A stretch of 64,000 nt of DNA from an uncultured Bacilli bacterium (lineage in GTDB: Bacteria; Bacillota_I; Bacilli_A; RFN20; CAG-449). Of this stretch, positions 43,152 through 52,641 are shown one piece after another. A program made the translations under genes and the position numbers. Below the pieces are notes generated by a model. That model made no database searches. It had not been told where the DNA came from and saw nothing but the letters and a program-made list of their open reading frames with translations. The DNA lies in the NCBI GenBank assembly GCA_947632435.1, contig CANRPC010000009.1, positions 1-64,000 of the forward strand, given 5' to 3'. Position 1 is the stretch's first letter. Each line of letters begins with the position of its first letter.

Positions 43152-44372
43152 ATGAATTTTAAAGATTTAAGTTCATTTTTTATGAGTGAAAAAAATTATC
43201 AAACACAAATTATCATTTCTTATGTTGTAATTGCTCTTATTGCATTAGCTATTATTTTTATTGTATTAGTTAATAAAAATGTTATCATGAAAAAAAATAA
43301 TGCATTTAGAAGATTTATCACTCATCCATTATTTTATTATTCCTTAAAGCGAATAGGCAGTGCTTTGATTTCTGTTTTTTTAGCCCTTGCTATAACTTTC
43401 TTTTTACTGAGAATGCAGGATTTAGAAGCCACATATTGCGACTCAGGATTAAAAAGTAAATTACCATCAATAGAAGCTTGGAATAATTATTGTGCCAGTG
43501 TAAAAAGATCATTAGGATTTGGAGGTAATCCTATTGTTGAATTTTTACAATATCTATATAATATTATTCCTATTCCTAAAAAAATTTGTACTTCCATTAA
43601 TCCAACTACTGCACAATGTGCGGAAGAAGGTTGGGGATTTTATTTAATGTATCTAGGCTATCCTGCAGCATCCGATAATTCTTCTGGTGATATTGCTTCG
43701 ACAATTTTTGCTAGACTTCCAAATTCTTTTAGATGGGGTGCTTTAGCAACAATAATTCAAATTGTAATAGGATATCCTTTAGGTGTTTTAATGGCAAAAT
43801 ATCAAGATAAGTTTATAGATAAACTTGGTAAAGGGTATATTATTCTAGTAGATGCTATTCCTGGCCTTTTGTATTATTATATTTTCTTTACTTTATTTAC
43901 TCAATTAACATACAATCATATTAATTTATTTCCTATTAATTTCGATCCTAATAATGTTCAAACTTGGCTGGCCCCAGCGATTACATCAGCATTTGCTGGA
44001 GTTGCAGGTATTGCATATTGGGTAAGAAGATATATGCTTAACGAAATAAATTCTGATTATGTAAAATTTGCAAGAGCTAAAGGATTATCCGAAAATAAAA
44101 TAATGTTTAAACATGTCTTAAGAAATGCAATTGTTCCATTATCAAGATCGCTATCAACAGCATTTATAAGTTGCCTTTTTGGCTCATTCTTTATTGAATC
44201 AATGTATAGTATTGAAGGTTTTGGTTCTTATTTAACTGTAGCAGTACAAAAAAAGGAATTTATGATTGTACAAGGTGTAGTTGTTTTTAGCGCTATTATC
44301 TCTGTTATATCATATTTAATCGCGGATATTGCTATGGCTATTGCTGATCCTCGAATCAGTTTCTCGGATTAG
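43152..44372 (+). CDS. oppB: Oligopeptide ABC transporter permease
   Basis: 406 residues. N-terminal helix at about 20-42, a second at about 68-86, an unusually long extracytoplasmic insert with four Cys at about 95-165, then five helices. The EAA loop is YVKFARAKGLSENKIMFKHVLRNA near 310-333, the contact point with OppD/F. The C-terminus ends with AMAIADPRISFSD, typical of the family. RBS AAAGGAG. Confidence 0.93.
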   Translation: MNFKDLSSFFMSEKNYQTQIIISYVVIALIALAIIFIVLVNKNVIMKKNNAFRRFITHPLFYYSLKRIGSALISVFLALAITFFLLRMQDLEATYCDSGLKSKLPSIEAWNNYCASVKRSLGFGGNPIVEFLQYLYNIIPIPKKICTSINPTTAQCAEEGWGFYLMYLGYPAASDNSSGDIASTIFARLPNSFRWGALATIIQIVIGYPLGVLMAKYQDKFIDKLGKGYIILVDAIPGLLYYYIFFTLFTQLTYNHINLFPINFDPNNVQTWLAPAITSAFAGVAGIAYWVRRYMLNEINSDYVKFARAKGLSENKIMFKHVLRNAIVPLSRSLSTAFISCLFGSFFIESMYSIEGFGSYLTVAVQKKEFMIVQGVVVFSAIISVISYLIADIAMAIADPRISFSD

Positions 44373-44386
44373 GAGGGTAATTAGTT

Positions 44387-45382
44387 ATGTGTGATGATTT
44401 AAGAAAATTACCAGAAATGCAAGATACATTAGAATTTGATGAAAGTCTTTATGAACTAGTTGGTTATCGTGAAGAAAACACGGAAAAGCTTACTACTGCA
44501 CCATATTCTTATTGGAAATCTGTTTGGAAACAATTATTTAAAAATAAAGTAGCAATATTTTGTATTGTATTATTATTAATTTTATTATTCTTTACTTTTT
44601 TTGGACCACTTATTCATTCCAATAATATTACATATACGACTGATGGTACTTGGATTGGAAAAGCAACATTTTGCACACCAAATTCAGATTATTGGTTTGG
44701 TGCTGATATAAATGGAGAAGATATTTGGACTAACATATGGAAAGGTGCACAATTTTCCTTAAAACTTGCAGTTGTTGTTAGTTTGATTGATGTTGTATTA
44801 GGTTTAATTATTGGAGGATTTTGGGGCTATATTAGATGGCTTGATCCGATAATGATTGAAATTTCTAATGTTATATCTAATATTCCTACCTTATTAATTT
44901 ATATTTTAGTATTAGAATTATTACCTAAGGATGAAGCTTGGGCTTTCTGGAATGCAGTTATTGTTATGACTATGTTTGGTTGGATGGGTCTTGCTTCAAC
45001 TATGCGTAATCAAATTATAATAATTAGAAACCGTGAGTTTAATATTGCTTCTGAAACTTTAGGAAGTAAACCAACGACAATTATTATTCACAATTTATTA
45101 CCAAATTTAGTTTCTATTATTGCCCAAGTCGTTATAGATTATATACCTGCGACAATTTCTTCAGAAGTTAGCCTTATTTACTTTGGTGTCTTCCCAGTAA
45201 ATTTAGACTCTTTAGGAAGAGAGTTAGAGACTTCGTTTAAATCTCAAAGTATTGCAAATGGACTATCTCGTGCTCCAAATATTATTATATTTCCAGCACT
45301 TATTATGATTTTACTTACTATTTCTTTTTTCTATTTTGGTTTAGCTGTTGCAGATGCTACAGACCCAAAACGTCATCGTTAA
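44387..45382 (+). CDS. oppC: Oligopeptide ABC transporter permease
   Basis: 331 residues. OppC-type N-terminal cytoplasmic segment with SYWKSVWKQLFKNKVAIFCI, then six helices. PNSDYWFGADINGEDIWTNI is the classic OppC pre-TM2 motif, and EFNIASETLGSKPTTIIIHNLLPN is the EAA loop. The C-terminal AVADATDPKRHR is the family ending. It pairs with oppB. AGGAGGG precedes it, with a 14-base gap to oppB. Confidence 0.94.
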   Translation: MCDDLRKLPEMQDTLEFDESLYELVGYREENTEKLTTAPYSYWKSVWKQLFKNKVAIFCIVLLLILLFFTFFGPLIHSNNITYTTDGTWIGKATFCTPNSDYWFGADINGEDIWTNIWKGAQFSLKLAVVVSLIDVVLGLIIGGFWGYIRWLDPIMIEISNVISNIPTLLIYILVLELLPKDEAWAFWNAVIVMTMFGWMGLASTMRNQIIIIRNREFNIASETLGSKPTTIIIHNLLPNLVSIIAQVVIDYIPATISSEVSLIYFGVFPVNLDSLGRELETSFKSQSIANGLSRAPNIIIFPALIMILLTISFFYFGLAVADATDPKRHR

Positions 45383-45398
45383 AAGGGGGATTTTAGTT

Positions 45399-46505
45399 AT
45401 GCAAGAAAATGATATAAATGTAAAAACTGAAAATGAAAGAGAAATTGAAATTTCTGTTAAAGATTTATCTGTTTGCTTTTTATCACATGGTAATAAATTG
45501 CATGTAATTCGCAATGTCAGCCTAGATATATATAAAGGTGAAACTATTGCTATTGTTGGTGAATCTGGAAGTGGTAAATCTGTTTTTACCAAAACTTTTA
45601 CAGGAATGCTAGAGTCTAATGGTTATATTTCATCTGGCACTATAATGTTTCAAAATGAAGATTTAGCAAAATTAAAAACATCTAAGGATTGGTTGCATAT
45701 TCGTGGTAAAAAAATTGCTACTATATTTCAAGATCCAATGACTTCTTTAAACCCTTTATTAAGAATTGGAAGCCAAATTATTGAAGTATTACGTTTACAT
45801 CGTGGTATGAATAAAGAGGAAGCTGAAAAAGAAGCAATAGAATTACTTAGAAGAGTACGTATTCCTGAGCCAGAAAAAAGAATTCATGATTTTCCTTTTA
45901 TGTATTCAGGTGGTATGCGACAAAGAGTTGTCATTGCAATAGCACTTGCTTGCAATCCTGATGTTTTAATATGCGACGAACCAACAACGGCACTTGATGT
46001 AACGGTTCAAACACAAATACTTGAGCTTATTAAAGATTTACAAAAAGAATATAATTTTACAACAATTTTTATTACTCATGATCTAGGGGTAGTCGCAGGC
46101 ATTGCTGATAGAGTTGCAGTAATGTATGGAGGTCAAATTGTTGAATATGGTTCGGTAGAAGATATTTTCTATCGACCTGCACATCCTTATACTTGGGCTT
46201 TATTATCTTCATTACCTCAACTTGCAGATGATGGTGAAGCGTTATCATATATTCATGGTAATCCTCCATCATTTAATGAAGAAATTGTTGGTGATGCTTT
46301 TGCACCAAGAAATAAATATGCTTTGAAAATAGATTATATTCAAGAACCTCCAATGTTTAAAATTAGTGATAGCCATTATGCTAAAACTTGGCTTCTAGAC
46401 AAAAGAGCTCCTAAAGTTGAACCACCAAAAATTGTTCAAAATTTATCGAAAAAACTTAATTCTATGGTTATAGATAATAAAAAAGTAGGTGATAATAGTG
46501 ATTAA
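45399..46505 (+). CDS. oppD: Oligopeptide ABC transporter ATP-binding protein
   Basis: 368 residues from ATG 45399 (RBS AAAAGGGGGA). Walker A GESGSGKS, Q-loop IFQDPMTSLNPLL, signature YSGGMRQRVVIA, Walker B VLICDEPTTALD, and switch THDLGVVAGIADR. The C-terminal oligopeptide domain (RPAHPYTWALLSSLPQLADD) is present but lacks the usual Fe-S-type four-Cys motif near the end. It energises peptide import with OppF. Confidence 0.94.
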   Translation: MQENDINVKTENEREIEISVKDLSVCFLSHGNKLHVIRNVSLDIYKGETIAIVGESGSGKSVFTKTFTGMLESNGYISSGTIMFQNEDLAKLKTSKDWLHIRGKKIATIFQDPMTSLNPLLRIGSQIIEVLRLHRGMNKEEAEKEAIELLRRVRIPEPEKRIHDFPFMYSGGMRQRVVIAIALACNPDVLICDEPTTALDVTVQTQILELIKDLQKEYNFTTIFITHDLGVVAGIADRVAVMYGGQIVEYGSVEDIFYRPAHPYTWALLSSLPQLADDGEALSYIHGNPPSFNEEIVGDAFAPRNKYALKIDYIQEPPMFKISDSHYAKTWLLDKRAPKVEPPKIVQNLSKKLNSMVIDNKKVGDNSD

Positions 46506-47568
46506 GCATGATGAAGTTCTTAATGAAAATATTGACAATAAAAAAACTGTTGAATTTAATGTTAATATTCCAATTGATAATTTAAAAAAGGACAATCAAA
46601 AAAGTTCAGAAGAGCATGATATTATTCCAATGAGCAAAAACTCTGATAAAAAGGTTCTTGTTGCATTTCGTGATGTAAAAATTGGATTTTATAATCATAA
46701 TCAACTTGCTGTAATTGTTCCTAAATTAAATTTAGATATTTATGAAGGAGAAGTTTTAGGACTTGTTGGTGAATCTGGAAGTGGAAAAACAACAATTGGA
46801 CGTGCTTTATTAAGAATTATCCCTACTCAAGGTGGAACAATTTATTATCGTAATAAAAGAATTTCAGGGAAACTACCGCATGGAGAAAAAAGAGAATTAA
46901 AAAAGAAAATTCAAATGATTTTCCAAGATCCATCAGCTTGTTTAAATGATCGTAGTAATGTTGATTATATTATTTCTGAGGGTTTAAGAGCATTTCATCT
47001 TTATGAGAATGAACAAGATAGATTGCATAAAGTTTCAAATTCTATTGCAGAAGTTGGTTTAAGACCTGAACACTTATCACGTTTCCCTCACGAATTTTCA
47101 GGTGGACAAAGACAAAGAATAGGTATAGCCCGTTCAGTAATTATGAATCCTGAATTAATCGTTGCTGATGAACCAATAAGTGCTTTAGATGTATCAATTA
47201 GAGCACAAGTTTTAAATCTTATCCGTAAGTTCCAACAAGAAAAGAAAATGACATTCTTATTTATTGCCCATGATTTATCAGTTGTAAAATACATTTCTGA
47301 TCGTATCGCAGTTATTTATCATGGAAAGATTGTTGAACTTGCATCTGCAAAAAGATTATTTGAAAAACCATTACATCCATATACAAAAGCTTTATTGACT
47401 GCAGTTCCAATTCCTGATCCACGACTTGAAAAAAATAAGAAAATTGAAATTTATGATGGAAGTTGCCATGATTATTCTGTTGATAAACCAGAATTCGTGG
47501 AAATTGAAGAAAATCATTTTGTTCTAGCAAATAAAAAAGAATTAGAGGAATATAGAAAACTTCTTTAA
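46498..47568 (+). CDS. oppF: Oligopeptide ABC transporter ATP-binding protein
   Basis: 356 residues from GTG 46498, which overlaps the oppD stop by 8 bases and has AGTAGGTG upstream; a GTG at 46489 is also possible. Walker A GESGSGKT, Q-loop IFQDPSACLNDR, signature FSGGQRQRIGIA, Walker B LIVADEPISALD, switch AHDLSVVKYISDR. An unusual ~50-residue polar N-terminal extension precedes the ABC domain. It is last in the oppBCDF operon. Confidence 0.92.
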   Translation: MIKHDEVLNENIDNKKTVEFNVNIPIDNLKKDNQKSSEEHDIIPMSKNSDKKVLVAFRDVKIGFYNHNQLAVIVPKLNLDIYEGEVLGLVGESGSGKTTIGRALLRIIPTQGGTIYYRNKRISGKLPHGEKRELKKKIQMIFQDPSACLNDRSNVDYIISEGLRAFHLYENEQDRLHKVSNSIAEVGLRPEHLSRFPHEFSGGQRQRIGIARSVIMNPELIVADEPISALDVSIRAQVLNLIRKFQQEKKMTFLFIAHDLSVVKYISDRIAVIYHGKIVELASAKRLFEKPLHPYTKALLTAVPIPDPRLEKNKKIEIYDGSCHDYSVDKPEFVEIEENHFVLANKKELEEYRKLL

Positions 47569-47580
47569 TTTATAATTTAT

Positions 47581-47622
47581 ATAGCTGTTTATAGAAATTA
47601 ATTATATAAACAGCTATTTTTA
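47581..47622 (+). terminator. Rho-independent terminator after oppF
   Basis: ATAGCTGTTTATA and TATAAACAGCTAT are perfect 13-base arms, followed by TTTTTAT. Ends the opp operon. Confidence 0.85.
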
Positions 47623-47674
47623 TAAAAACAACTTTTATTTAATTATTAGATTGTATCTTTGAATAAAAGTTTTA

Positions 47675-47704
47675 TTGTTAAGTTTATAATTATTATGATA
47701 TAAT
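47675..47704 (+). promoter_or_regulatory. Promoter of the charged-tail membrane protein gene
   Basis: TTGTTA (47675-47680) and a perfect TATAAT (47699-47704) with an 18-base spacer, 78 bases before the start. Confidence 0.55.
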
Positions 47705-47782
47705 TTAAAAAGACAAAAATATTATATTTTGTCTTGTCCTTATTGATTTTTTATTAAATTTAAAAGGAGTAATAATAAAAAA

Positions 47783-49543
47783 ATGAAAAAAAATATTGCT
47801 TTGATACTAATGCTTTTGTTGGAATTTCTTTTAGTTGTTTTTCTTACAATACCTCAGTTAAAAAGTATTTCACTAGATATATTTCCTTTTTTAAGCAATT
47901 TATGGAACGCTTTAAAAATAAGTGCGAATAATTTTGCTTCTTTAATAAGATTAAATAATTTACTTTCTATGTTTCCTCATAGATTGACTTTAGCGGTTTC
48001 ATTAATTATTTTAAATTTAATTTTTATTATAATTTATGAAATTATAGCTTCTATAATTGTTTTTGTTATTCGTCGAAATCATAAGAAAAATTTAATTGCT
48101 AATAAATTGGATACTTATGAATTGACCGAAGAAGAAAAAGCACGTTTTTCTTGGAAATTATATCAAAAAAAGTTTTCGTGGTTAGGACTTTTTTCTTTTA
48201 TAATTCCATCACTTTTAATTTTATTTTTTATTATTGTAAGATTTGATAAAAAAGTTTGTTTACAAGATGAATATAATATAGGATTTACTTCTTTTTACAC
48301 AAATAATTTAGAACCATTTATAAATTCTCTTGTTCCTCAATTTAATAATTTAATATTAAGATTTATAAATAAATATATTTCACTTATGGAAGGTGTTACA
48401 AGAGTACTTTCTGTGAAATGGGTTGAATATATTTTTATTGGTATTGCAATTACTGTTTTTTATTTTATTTGGTTTTTCATTGTTTGGATTTTGAAAAAAA
48501 TATTCCATAAATCAAGTGCTAAAAGAAGAGCAAGAAGAAGCAAAAAGAAATATATTGCTAAAATGGAAAAGAGTGAATTAAAGGCCAGAAAAGCTGCAGG
48601 TGAACGAATATCTTCCAAAAATGATGCTAAAAATATTTCTTCTTTAGGTGATTATTATCAAGATGCTTCAGTTATTTCTTTAAGAGGTAATTCGAATTTA
48701 ATTTCATATTCAGATGTAAAAAGTTTTGATTACATTGAAGATATTTCTTCTGGTGTTATTGATTTAGGAATAGCCTCGACAGGTGAAGAAGAGGATAAAG
48801 ATCCAATCGAAAAGAAAATACCTGTATTTGTTGGTGAAGAAGATATTGATATTATTCTTGAAAAAGAACCTATAATTGAAACAATTGAAGAAGAAAATGA
48901 AGATGCTATTGATGAAATGGAACCATTTTTTGAAAAATATATTCCTGAAAGAATTGATTTTGCAAGTTTAGATGATTCTTTATTAATTAAACAAATAAAT
49001 GTCGTGGATGAGCAAGGATATTATAAAGAAAAAGATGTAATTGCCATTAAAGATTTTAAAGAAGAAATTATTCCTCATGAAAAAGAAGAACCTGAAGAAA
49101 TAAAAGAAGAAACTAAAGTAGAAAAAGAAGAACCTTTGATTGAGGAAAAAAATGAAGAAAATAAAAAAGAATCTCAAGAGATCATTGATATTGAAGAAAA
49201 TCCCCAAAATATTGTAAAAGAGGAAATAAAAAGTGATTCTAAAGATAAACCTAAAACAATTAAATTAGTTCAACCAATTAATGAAAAAGAAACAGTAAAT
49301 AACTTAGAAGAAATAAAAGAAGAAAAAATTATTAATTTAAAAGAATTTACTCCAAAAAAAATAAAAAAGAAACCGATAAAACCAATTTCTATTAATTCAA
49401 ATTATAATAATGAAGATAGATTTAAAGATCCAAGAAGTAAATATTTTGTTTTTGAAAAAAAAGATATTAATAAAGAAAAAAAAGAAAAAGAAACTCTTAA
49501 AAAAAGACAATTAATAAAAAGAAAAAAGAGTATTAAAAAATAA
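47783..49543 (+). CDS. Membrane protein with long acidic/Lys-rich cytoplasmic tail
   Basis: 586 residues. Four membrane segments are at about 4-27, 70-94, 132-153 and 212-236, followed by a strongly basic stretch (SSAKRRARRSKKKYIAKM). A middle part to about 400 is acidic, then a ~170-residue low-complexity region is rich in Glu, Lys and Ile (EEPEEIKEETKVEKEEP). The tail ends in a Lys-rich stretch. The layout suggests a membrane scaffold or a disordered linker, perhaps for cell shape, division or nucleic-acid contact; no known domain is visible. AAAGGAG precedes the start. Confidence 0.6.
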   Translation: MKKNIALILMLLLEFLLVVFLTIPQLKSISLDIFPFLSNLWNALKISANNFASLIRLNNLLSMFPHRLTLAVSLIILNLIFIIIYEIIASIIVFVIRRNHKKNLIANKLDTYELTEEEKARFSWKLYQKKFSWLGLFSFIIPSLLILFFIIVRFDKKVCLQDEYNIGFTSFYTNNLEPFINSLVPQFNNLILRFINKYISLMEGVTRVLSVKWVEYIFIGIAITVFYFIWFFIVWILKKIFHKSSAKRRARRSKKKYIAKMEKSELKARKAAGERISSKNDAKNISSLGDYYQDASVISLRGNSNLISYSDVKSFDYIEDISSGVIDLGIASTGEEEDKDPIEKKIPVFVGEEDIDIILEKEPIIETIEEENEDAIDEMEPFFEKYIPERIDFASLDDSLLIKQINVVDEQGYYKEKDVIAIKDFKEEIIPHEKEEPEEIKEETKVEKEEPLIEEKNEENKKESQEIIDIEENPQNIVKEEIKSDSKDKPKTIKLVQPINEKETVNNLEEIKEEKIINLKEFTPKKIKKKPIKPISINSNYNNEDRFKDPRSKYFVFEKKDINKEKKEKETLKKRQLIKRKKSIKK

Positions 49544-49555
49544 AAAACAATATAA

Positions 49556-49626
49556 AAAAGGGTTGTAAGAGCAGTTTTTATCATAGTTAACTATGTAAAA
49601 CTTTATCTTTACAGCCCTTTATTTTT
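49556..49626. terminator. Bidirectional terminator with perfect central palindrome
   Basis: Outer arms AAAGGGTTGTAAGA and TCTTTACAGCCCTTT pair with G-U. Inside, AGTTTT pairs with AAAACT, and the tip is the perfect palindrome CATAGTTAACTATG (49582-49595). T-runs on both strands (TTATTTTTT, and A-rich 49549-49558) fit termination of the converging genes on either side. Confidence 0.75.
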
Positions 49627-50078
49627 TACTTTTCAAATAGTTCCATATATATGACATATACTGATGCAATAATAACAAATTTATTTGTTTCTGATTCTTT
49701 AACTAATAAATAGTTATCTGCCGCGGCTAATAATATTCCATCAAATACTTTATCATGCCATAATGATGAATCGGTGAAGGCACAGTAAACTTTAACACGG
49801 GTTCCAATTTTTTCAGATATTAAATTTTTAAAATTTTCATAAAATTTTTTAACTCCTGCTATACCTTCTTCAATGCGAATGTAACTATCTGGTACATAAC
49901 CATCTTGAACTGAAGTATCACTATCTTTTGCTACTTTAAATGCAGATGAATTTTCTTCAGTGAATGGAGGTGGACTAGTCATATTGTTGCCATTCTGAAA
50001 TGGGGAATTATTCATTGGAGTATTCTGATTAGGATACATTGCTCCATAATAATTTGGTGGGGGATTCATTCTATCCAT
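49626..50078 (-). CDS. gerQ: GerQ-like protein
   Basis: 150 residues. The first ~45 are Pro/Asn/Met-rich and look disordered (PPPNYYGAMYPNQNTPMNNS). Residues ~60-150 follow the GerQ pattern: GYVPDSYIRIEEGI, then a strand-loop LWHDKVFDGILLAAADNYLL and IIASVYVIYMELFE, matching 'W..KiF.G.i..A..d.iil.....g....l.m.yldYi.fee'. In Bacillus, GerQ is a spore coat protein needed for germination and cross-linked by transglutaminase. Here the spore role is uncertain. GAAAGGAAAGG lies about 12 bases upstream. Confidence 0.6.
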   Translation of the reverse strand: MDRMNPPPNYYGAMYPNQNTPMNNSPFQNGNNMTSPPPFTEENSSAFKVAKDSDTSVQDGYVPDSYIRIEEGIAGVKKFYENFKNLISEKIGTRVKVYCAFTDSSLWHDKVFDGILLAAADNYLLVKESETNKFVIIASVYVIYMELFEK

Positions 50079-50154
50079 ATAAGTTTGTTTTCCTTTCCTT
50101 TCTTTTCAAACTATTATATGTATAAAAAAATAAAAAAATGCTTTGAATTGATAA

Positions 50155-50190
50155 ATAAAAAAATCCTTCTATAAAAAGAAGGACTTTTTT
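50155..50190 (-). terminator. Rho-independent terminator of the pckA-oad-birA operon
   Basis: On the minus strand, GTCCTTCT and AGAAGGAT pair around TTTTAT and are followed by TTTTTTT. It directly follows the stop of bioY-birA. Confidence 0.8.
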
Positions 50191-51463
50191 AAGATAAATG
50201 GAAAGTTATTTCTCCAGAATAGATATTTTTTTCTTGATTGTTTAATAAGACCTTTAAAGAATTATCACTATTTATTTGTAAAACTTTCACTAATACTTTA
50301 ATACCTAGATATTCGGCGTATACAGTTTTATTTTTCAAATAATTATATTCATTTGCAATTTGTAAATAATTAATATTATTATTTTTTATTTGAGTTAATA
50401 TATTATTTAGTTCTTTATAAACATAACGTTTAACTCTATTTATTGAAATTTTTTTATTTGTTTCTTCAAAATAAGAAGTAGCAATATCTTTTAAAGAATT
50501 ATCAATTTTAGTGTTTATATTGATTCCTATTCCAACTACAAGACATAATATTTCTTTTTCTGAAATACTTTCAAGAAGTATACCACATATTTTTTTATTT
50601 CCTACATAAACATCATTTGGCCATTTAATTGATACGTTTTTTAATTTCAATTTAATTAATGATTTATAAACTGCGACTGCGGAAGCAAGAGAAATAGAGG
50701 TGTATTTTTCTATTAATTCTTTATCTTTGATAAGAACAGAAAACATTAAATTTTCTTTTTCATTGCTTTCCCATTTGCGATTCATTCTACCATGACCATT
50801 TGTTTGATAGTCAGCGGAAACAAATGTTAAATTTTTTAGATTTTGATAGTTATTTTTCAAATATGTTGATGTAGAATCAATATTTTTAAAGTGTAAATTT
50901 ATTGTCTCTTTATCAAGATATTTTGCAATCTTTTTATAAAGTAAAATAGCTAAGAAAATTTTAATAATATCAAAAGGTATGTATGGTACAATAAATAACC
51001 ATAATAAAGTTAAACTATCATAAGACTTATTGCTTAAAATATTTAAGGAAATATATCCATGTATATATCCTATTAAGTATAATAATATTAAACTAATAAA
51101 ACTAAATAAAATAGTATAAATATATTGAAAATTTGGTTTCTTTTTTATTAAGAATTGATTTAATTTTAACATTAAGAGCACTATATAAAATCCATATACG
51201 AATCCAAATGTTGGACTTAATAAATAAGAAAATCCTCCTCCAAAAGAAGCAAAGACAGGAATTCCAATTAATCCCATTAATATATAAGTAGTTAAAATCA
51301 GTAAACTGTGTTTTAAATTACATACATATCCAATAATATAAATTAATATTAATTGAAGGGTAAATTTAGTTAATCCAATGGTTATTGAAATTTGAGCACT
51401 AATAATTAATAACGCTAATAAAAGGGCATCTAAAGTAAGTGATTTTAAATGCTTTTTTGACAT
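50189..51463 (-). CDS. BioY biotin transporter fused to BirA biotin-protein ligase
   Basis: 424 residues in two parts. Residues 1-185 are a BioY-type ECF S-component with six membrane segments and the motifs GIPVFASFGGGFSYLLSPTF, GFVYGF and YIPFDIIK. Residues about 190-424 are a group I (no HTH) biotin-protein ligase: DSTSTYLKNN, the biotinyl-AMP loop TNGHGRMNRKW (cf. GRGRxGR), KWPNDVYVGNKKICGILLE, and the C-terminal SH3-like domain. It would import biotin and attach it to the carrier protein encoded two genes upstream. It is the last gene of the pckA-oad operon, with a 3-base gap after oadB. BirA domain recognition is firm; BioY rests on motif and topology. Confidence 0.88.
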   Translation of the reverse strand: MSKKHLKSLTLDALLLALLIISAQISITIGLTKFTLQLILIYIIGYVCNLKHSLLILTTYILMGLIGIPVFASFGGGFSYLLSPTFGFVYGFYIVLLMLKLNQFLIKKKPNFQYIYTILFSFISLILLYLIGYIHGYISLNILSNKSYDSLTLLWLFIVPYIPFDIIKIFLAILLYKKIAKYLDKETINLHFKNIDSTSTYLKNNYQNLKNLTFVSADYQTNGHGRMNRKWESNEKENLMFSVLIKDKELIEKYTSISLASAVAVYKSLIKLKLKNVSIKWPNDVYVGNKKICGILLESISEKEILCLVVGIGININTKIDNSLKDIATSYFEETNKKISINRVKRYVYKELNNILTQIKNNNINYLQIANEYNYLKNKTVYAEYLGIKVLVKVLQINSDNSLKVLLNNQEKNIYSGEITFHLS

Positions 51464-51466
51464 TTT

Positions 51467-52639
51467 TTATCCAATCATTGATAAAAGAATACCAGCAGCA
51501 ACAGCACTACCTATAACACCAGCAACATTTGGTCCCATAGCGTGCATTAATAAATAGTTATCTGGATCCTCTTTTTGACCCATTTTGTGAACTACTCTAG
51601 CTGCCATAGGAACTGCAGATACTCCAGCAGCACCAATCATTGGATTGACTTTTCCTTTTGTGACTTTACACATGATTTTACCACCCATTAATCCACTTAT
51701 CGCGGCAATAATAAATGCGAAAATTCCTAAACCAAAAATCATTAATGTTTCAGGTTGTAAAAATTTAGTACCAATTGCAGTAGCACCGACTGATAATCCT
51801 AATAAAATAGTACAAATGTATAAAAGAGCATTAGATGCTGTTTGTACAAGATTTGGAACCACTCCTGTTTCTTTGATTAAGTTACCAAACATTAAGCATC
51901 CAATTAATGGAGTACATGAAGGAACTAATACAGTACAAACTACCATAACAATGATTGGAAATAAAATTTTTTGTTTTTTGGTAACTTGTTTTGATTCTTC
52001 CATCCTAATTAAACGTTCTTTTTTAGTAGTGCATAATTTGATAATTGGAGGGAAAATAACAGGCACTAAAGCCATATAAGAATATGCAGCTAAAGCAATA
52101 CCTGCTGTTAAGTCAGGACTTGCAAGTTTATTAGAAACTAAGATTGCTGTAGGACCATCAGCACCACCAATAATACCTATACCAGCAGCATCACCAACAG
52201 TATAATTCATACCTAATTTTGCTAAGGCAAGAGTTCCTAGAAATGCAGCAAAGATTCCAATTTGAGCTGCAGCTCCTAAAATCATAGTTTTTTTATTGGA
52301 AATTAATGGTCCAAAATCGGTAGTCGCGCCTATACCGATAAATATAAGACATGGATATAATTCACATTCTACACCCAAATGAAGATATCCTAATAATCCT
52401 CTACTTAAAATTGTTCCATCTTCAGCATAAGTAATATAAATTTCAGGAAATATATTTACTAATATGATTCCAATGGCAATAGGAATTAATAAATAAGGTT
52501 CATATCCTTTTTTAATGGCTAAGAATAAGAATATACATCCAATAATAATCATAACAAGATTCATCCATCCACTTCCATTAAAGAAAGAAACGATGCCTGT
52601 TTGATTAAAAAAATCTTCAATTAAATCTAAAAAATTCAT
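51467..52639 (-). CDS. oadB: Oxaloacetate decarboxylase, Na+-pumping beta subunit
   Basis: 390 residues with about nine to eleven membrane segments. It has the family motifs LLGYLHLGVECELYPCLIFI, IGATTDFGPLI and GIGIIGGADGPTAILVSNKL; the Asp in GGADGPT corresponds to the Na+-binding site of OadB. It couples decarboxylation of carboxybiotin to export of Na+. It lies between the biotin carrier and bioY-birA genes with gaps of 2-3 bases. Confidence 0.95.
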   Translation of the reverse strand: MNFLDLIEDFFNQTGIVSFFNGSGWMNLVMIIIGCIFLFLAIKKGYEPYLLIPIAIGIILVNIFPEIYITYAEDGTILSRGLLGYLHLGVECELYPCLIFIGIGATTDFGPLISNKKTMILGAAAQIGIFAAFLGTLALAKLGMNYTVGDAAGIGIIGGADGPTAILVSNKLASPDLTAGIALAAYSYMALVPVIFPPIIKLCTTKKERLIRMEESKQVTKKQKILFPIIVMVVCTVLVPSCTPLIGCLMFGNLIKETGVVPNLVQTASNALLYICTILLGLSVGATAIGTKFLQPETLMIFGLGIFAFIIAAISGLMGGKIMCKVTKGKVNPMIGAAGVSAVPMAARVVHKMGQKEDPDNYLLMHAMGPNVAGVIGSAVAAGILLSMIG

Positions 52640-52641
52640 AA

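Noticed and set aside
43425-43650. Four-Cys insert of OppB as a separate gene or fusion
   Set aside because: It lies between helices in one continuous frame with normal OppB on both sides. It is an enlarged extracytoplasmic loop, not an extra gene.
48983-49207. Phe-rich 74-codon minus-strand ORF
   Set aside because: It is the antisense of the Glu/Lys-rich tail of the 47783 gene, where GAA/AAA codons read as TTC/TTT.
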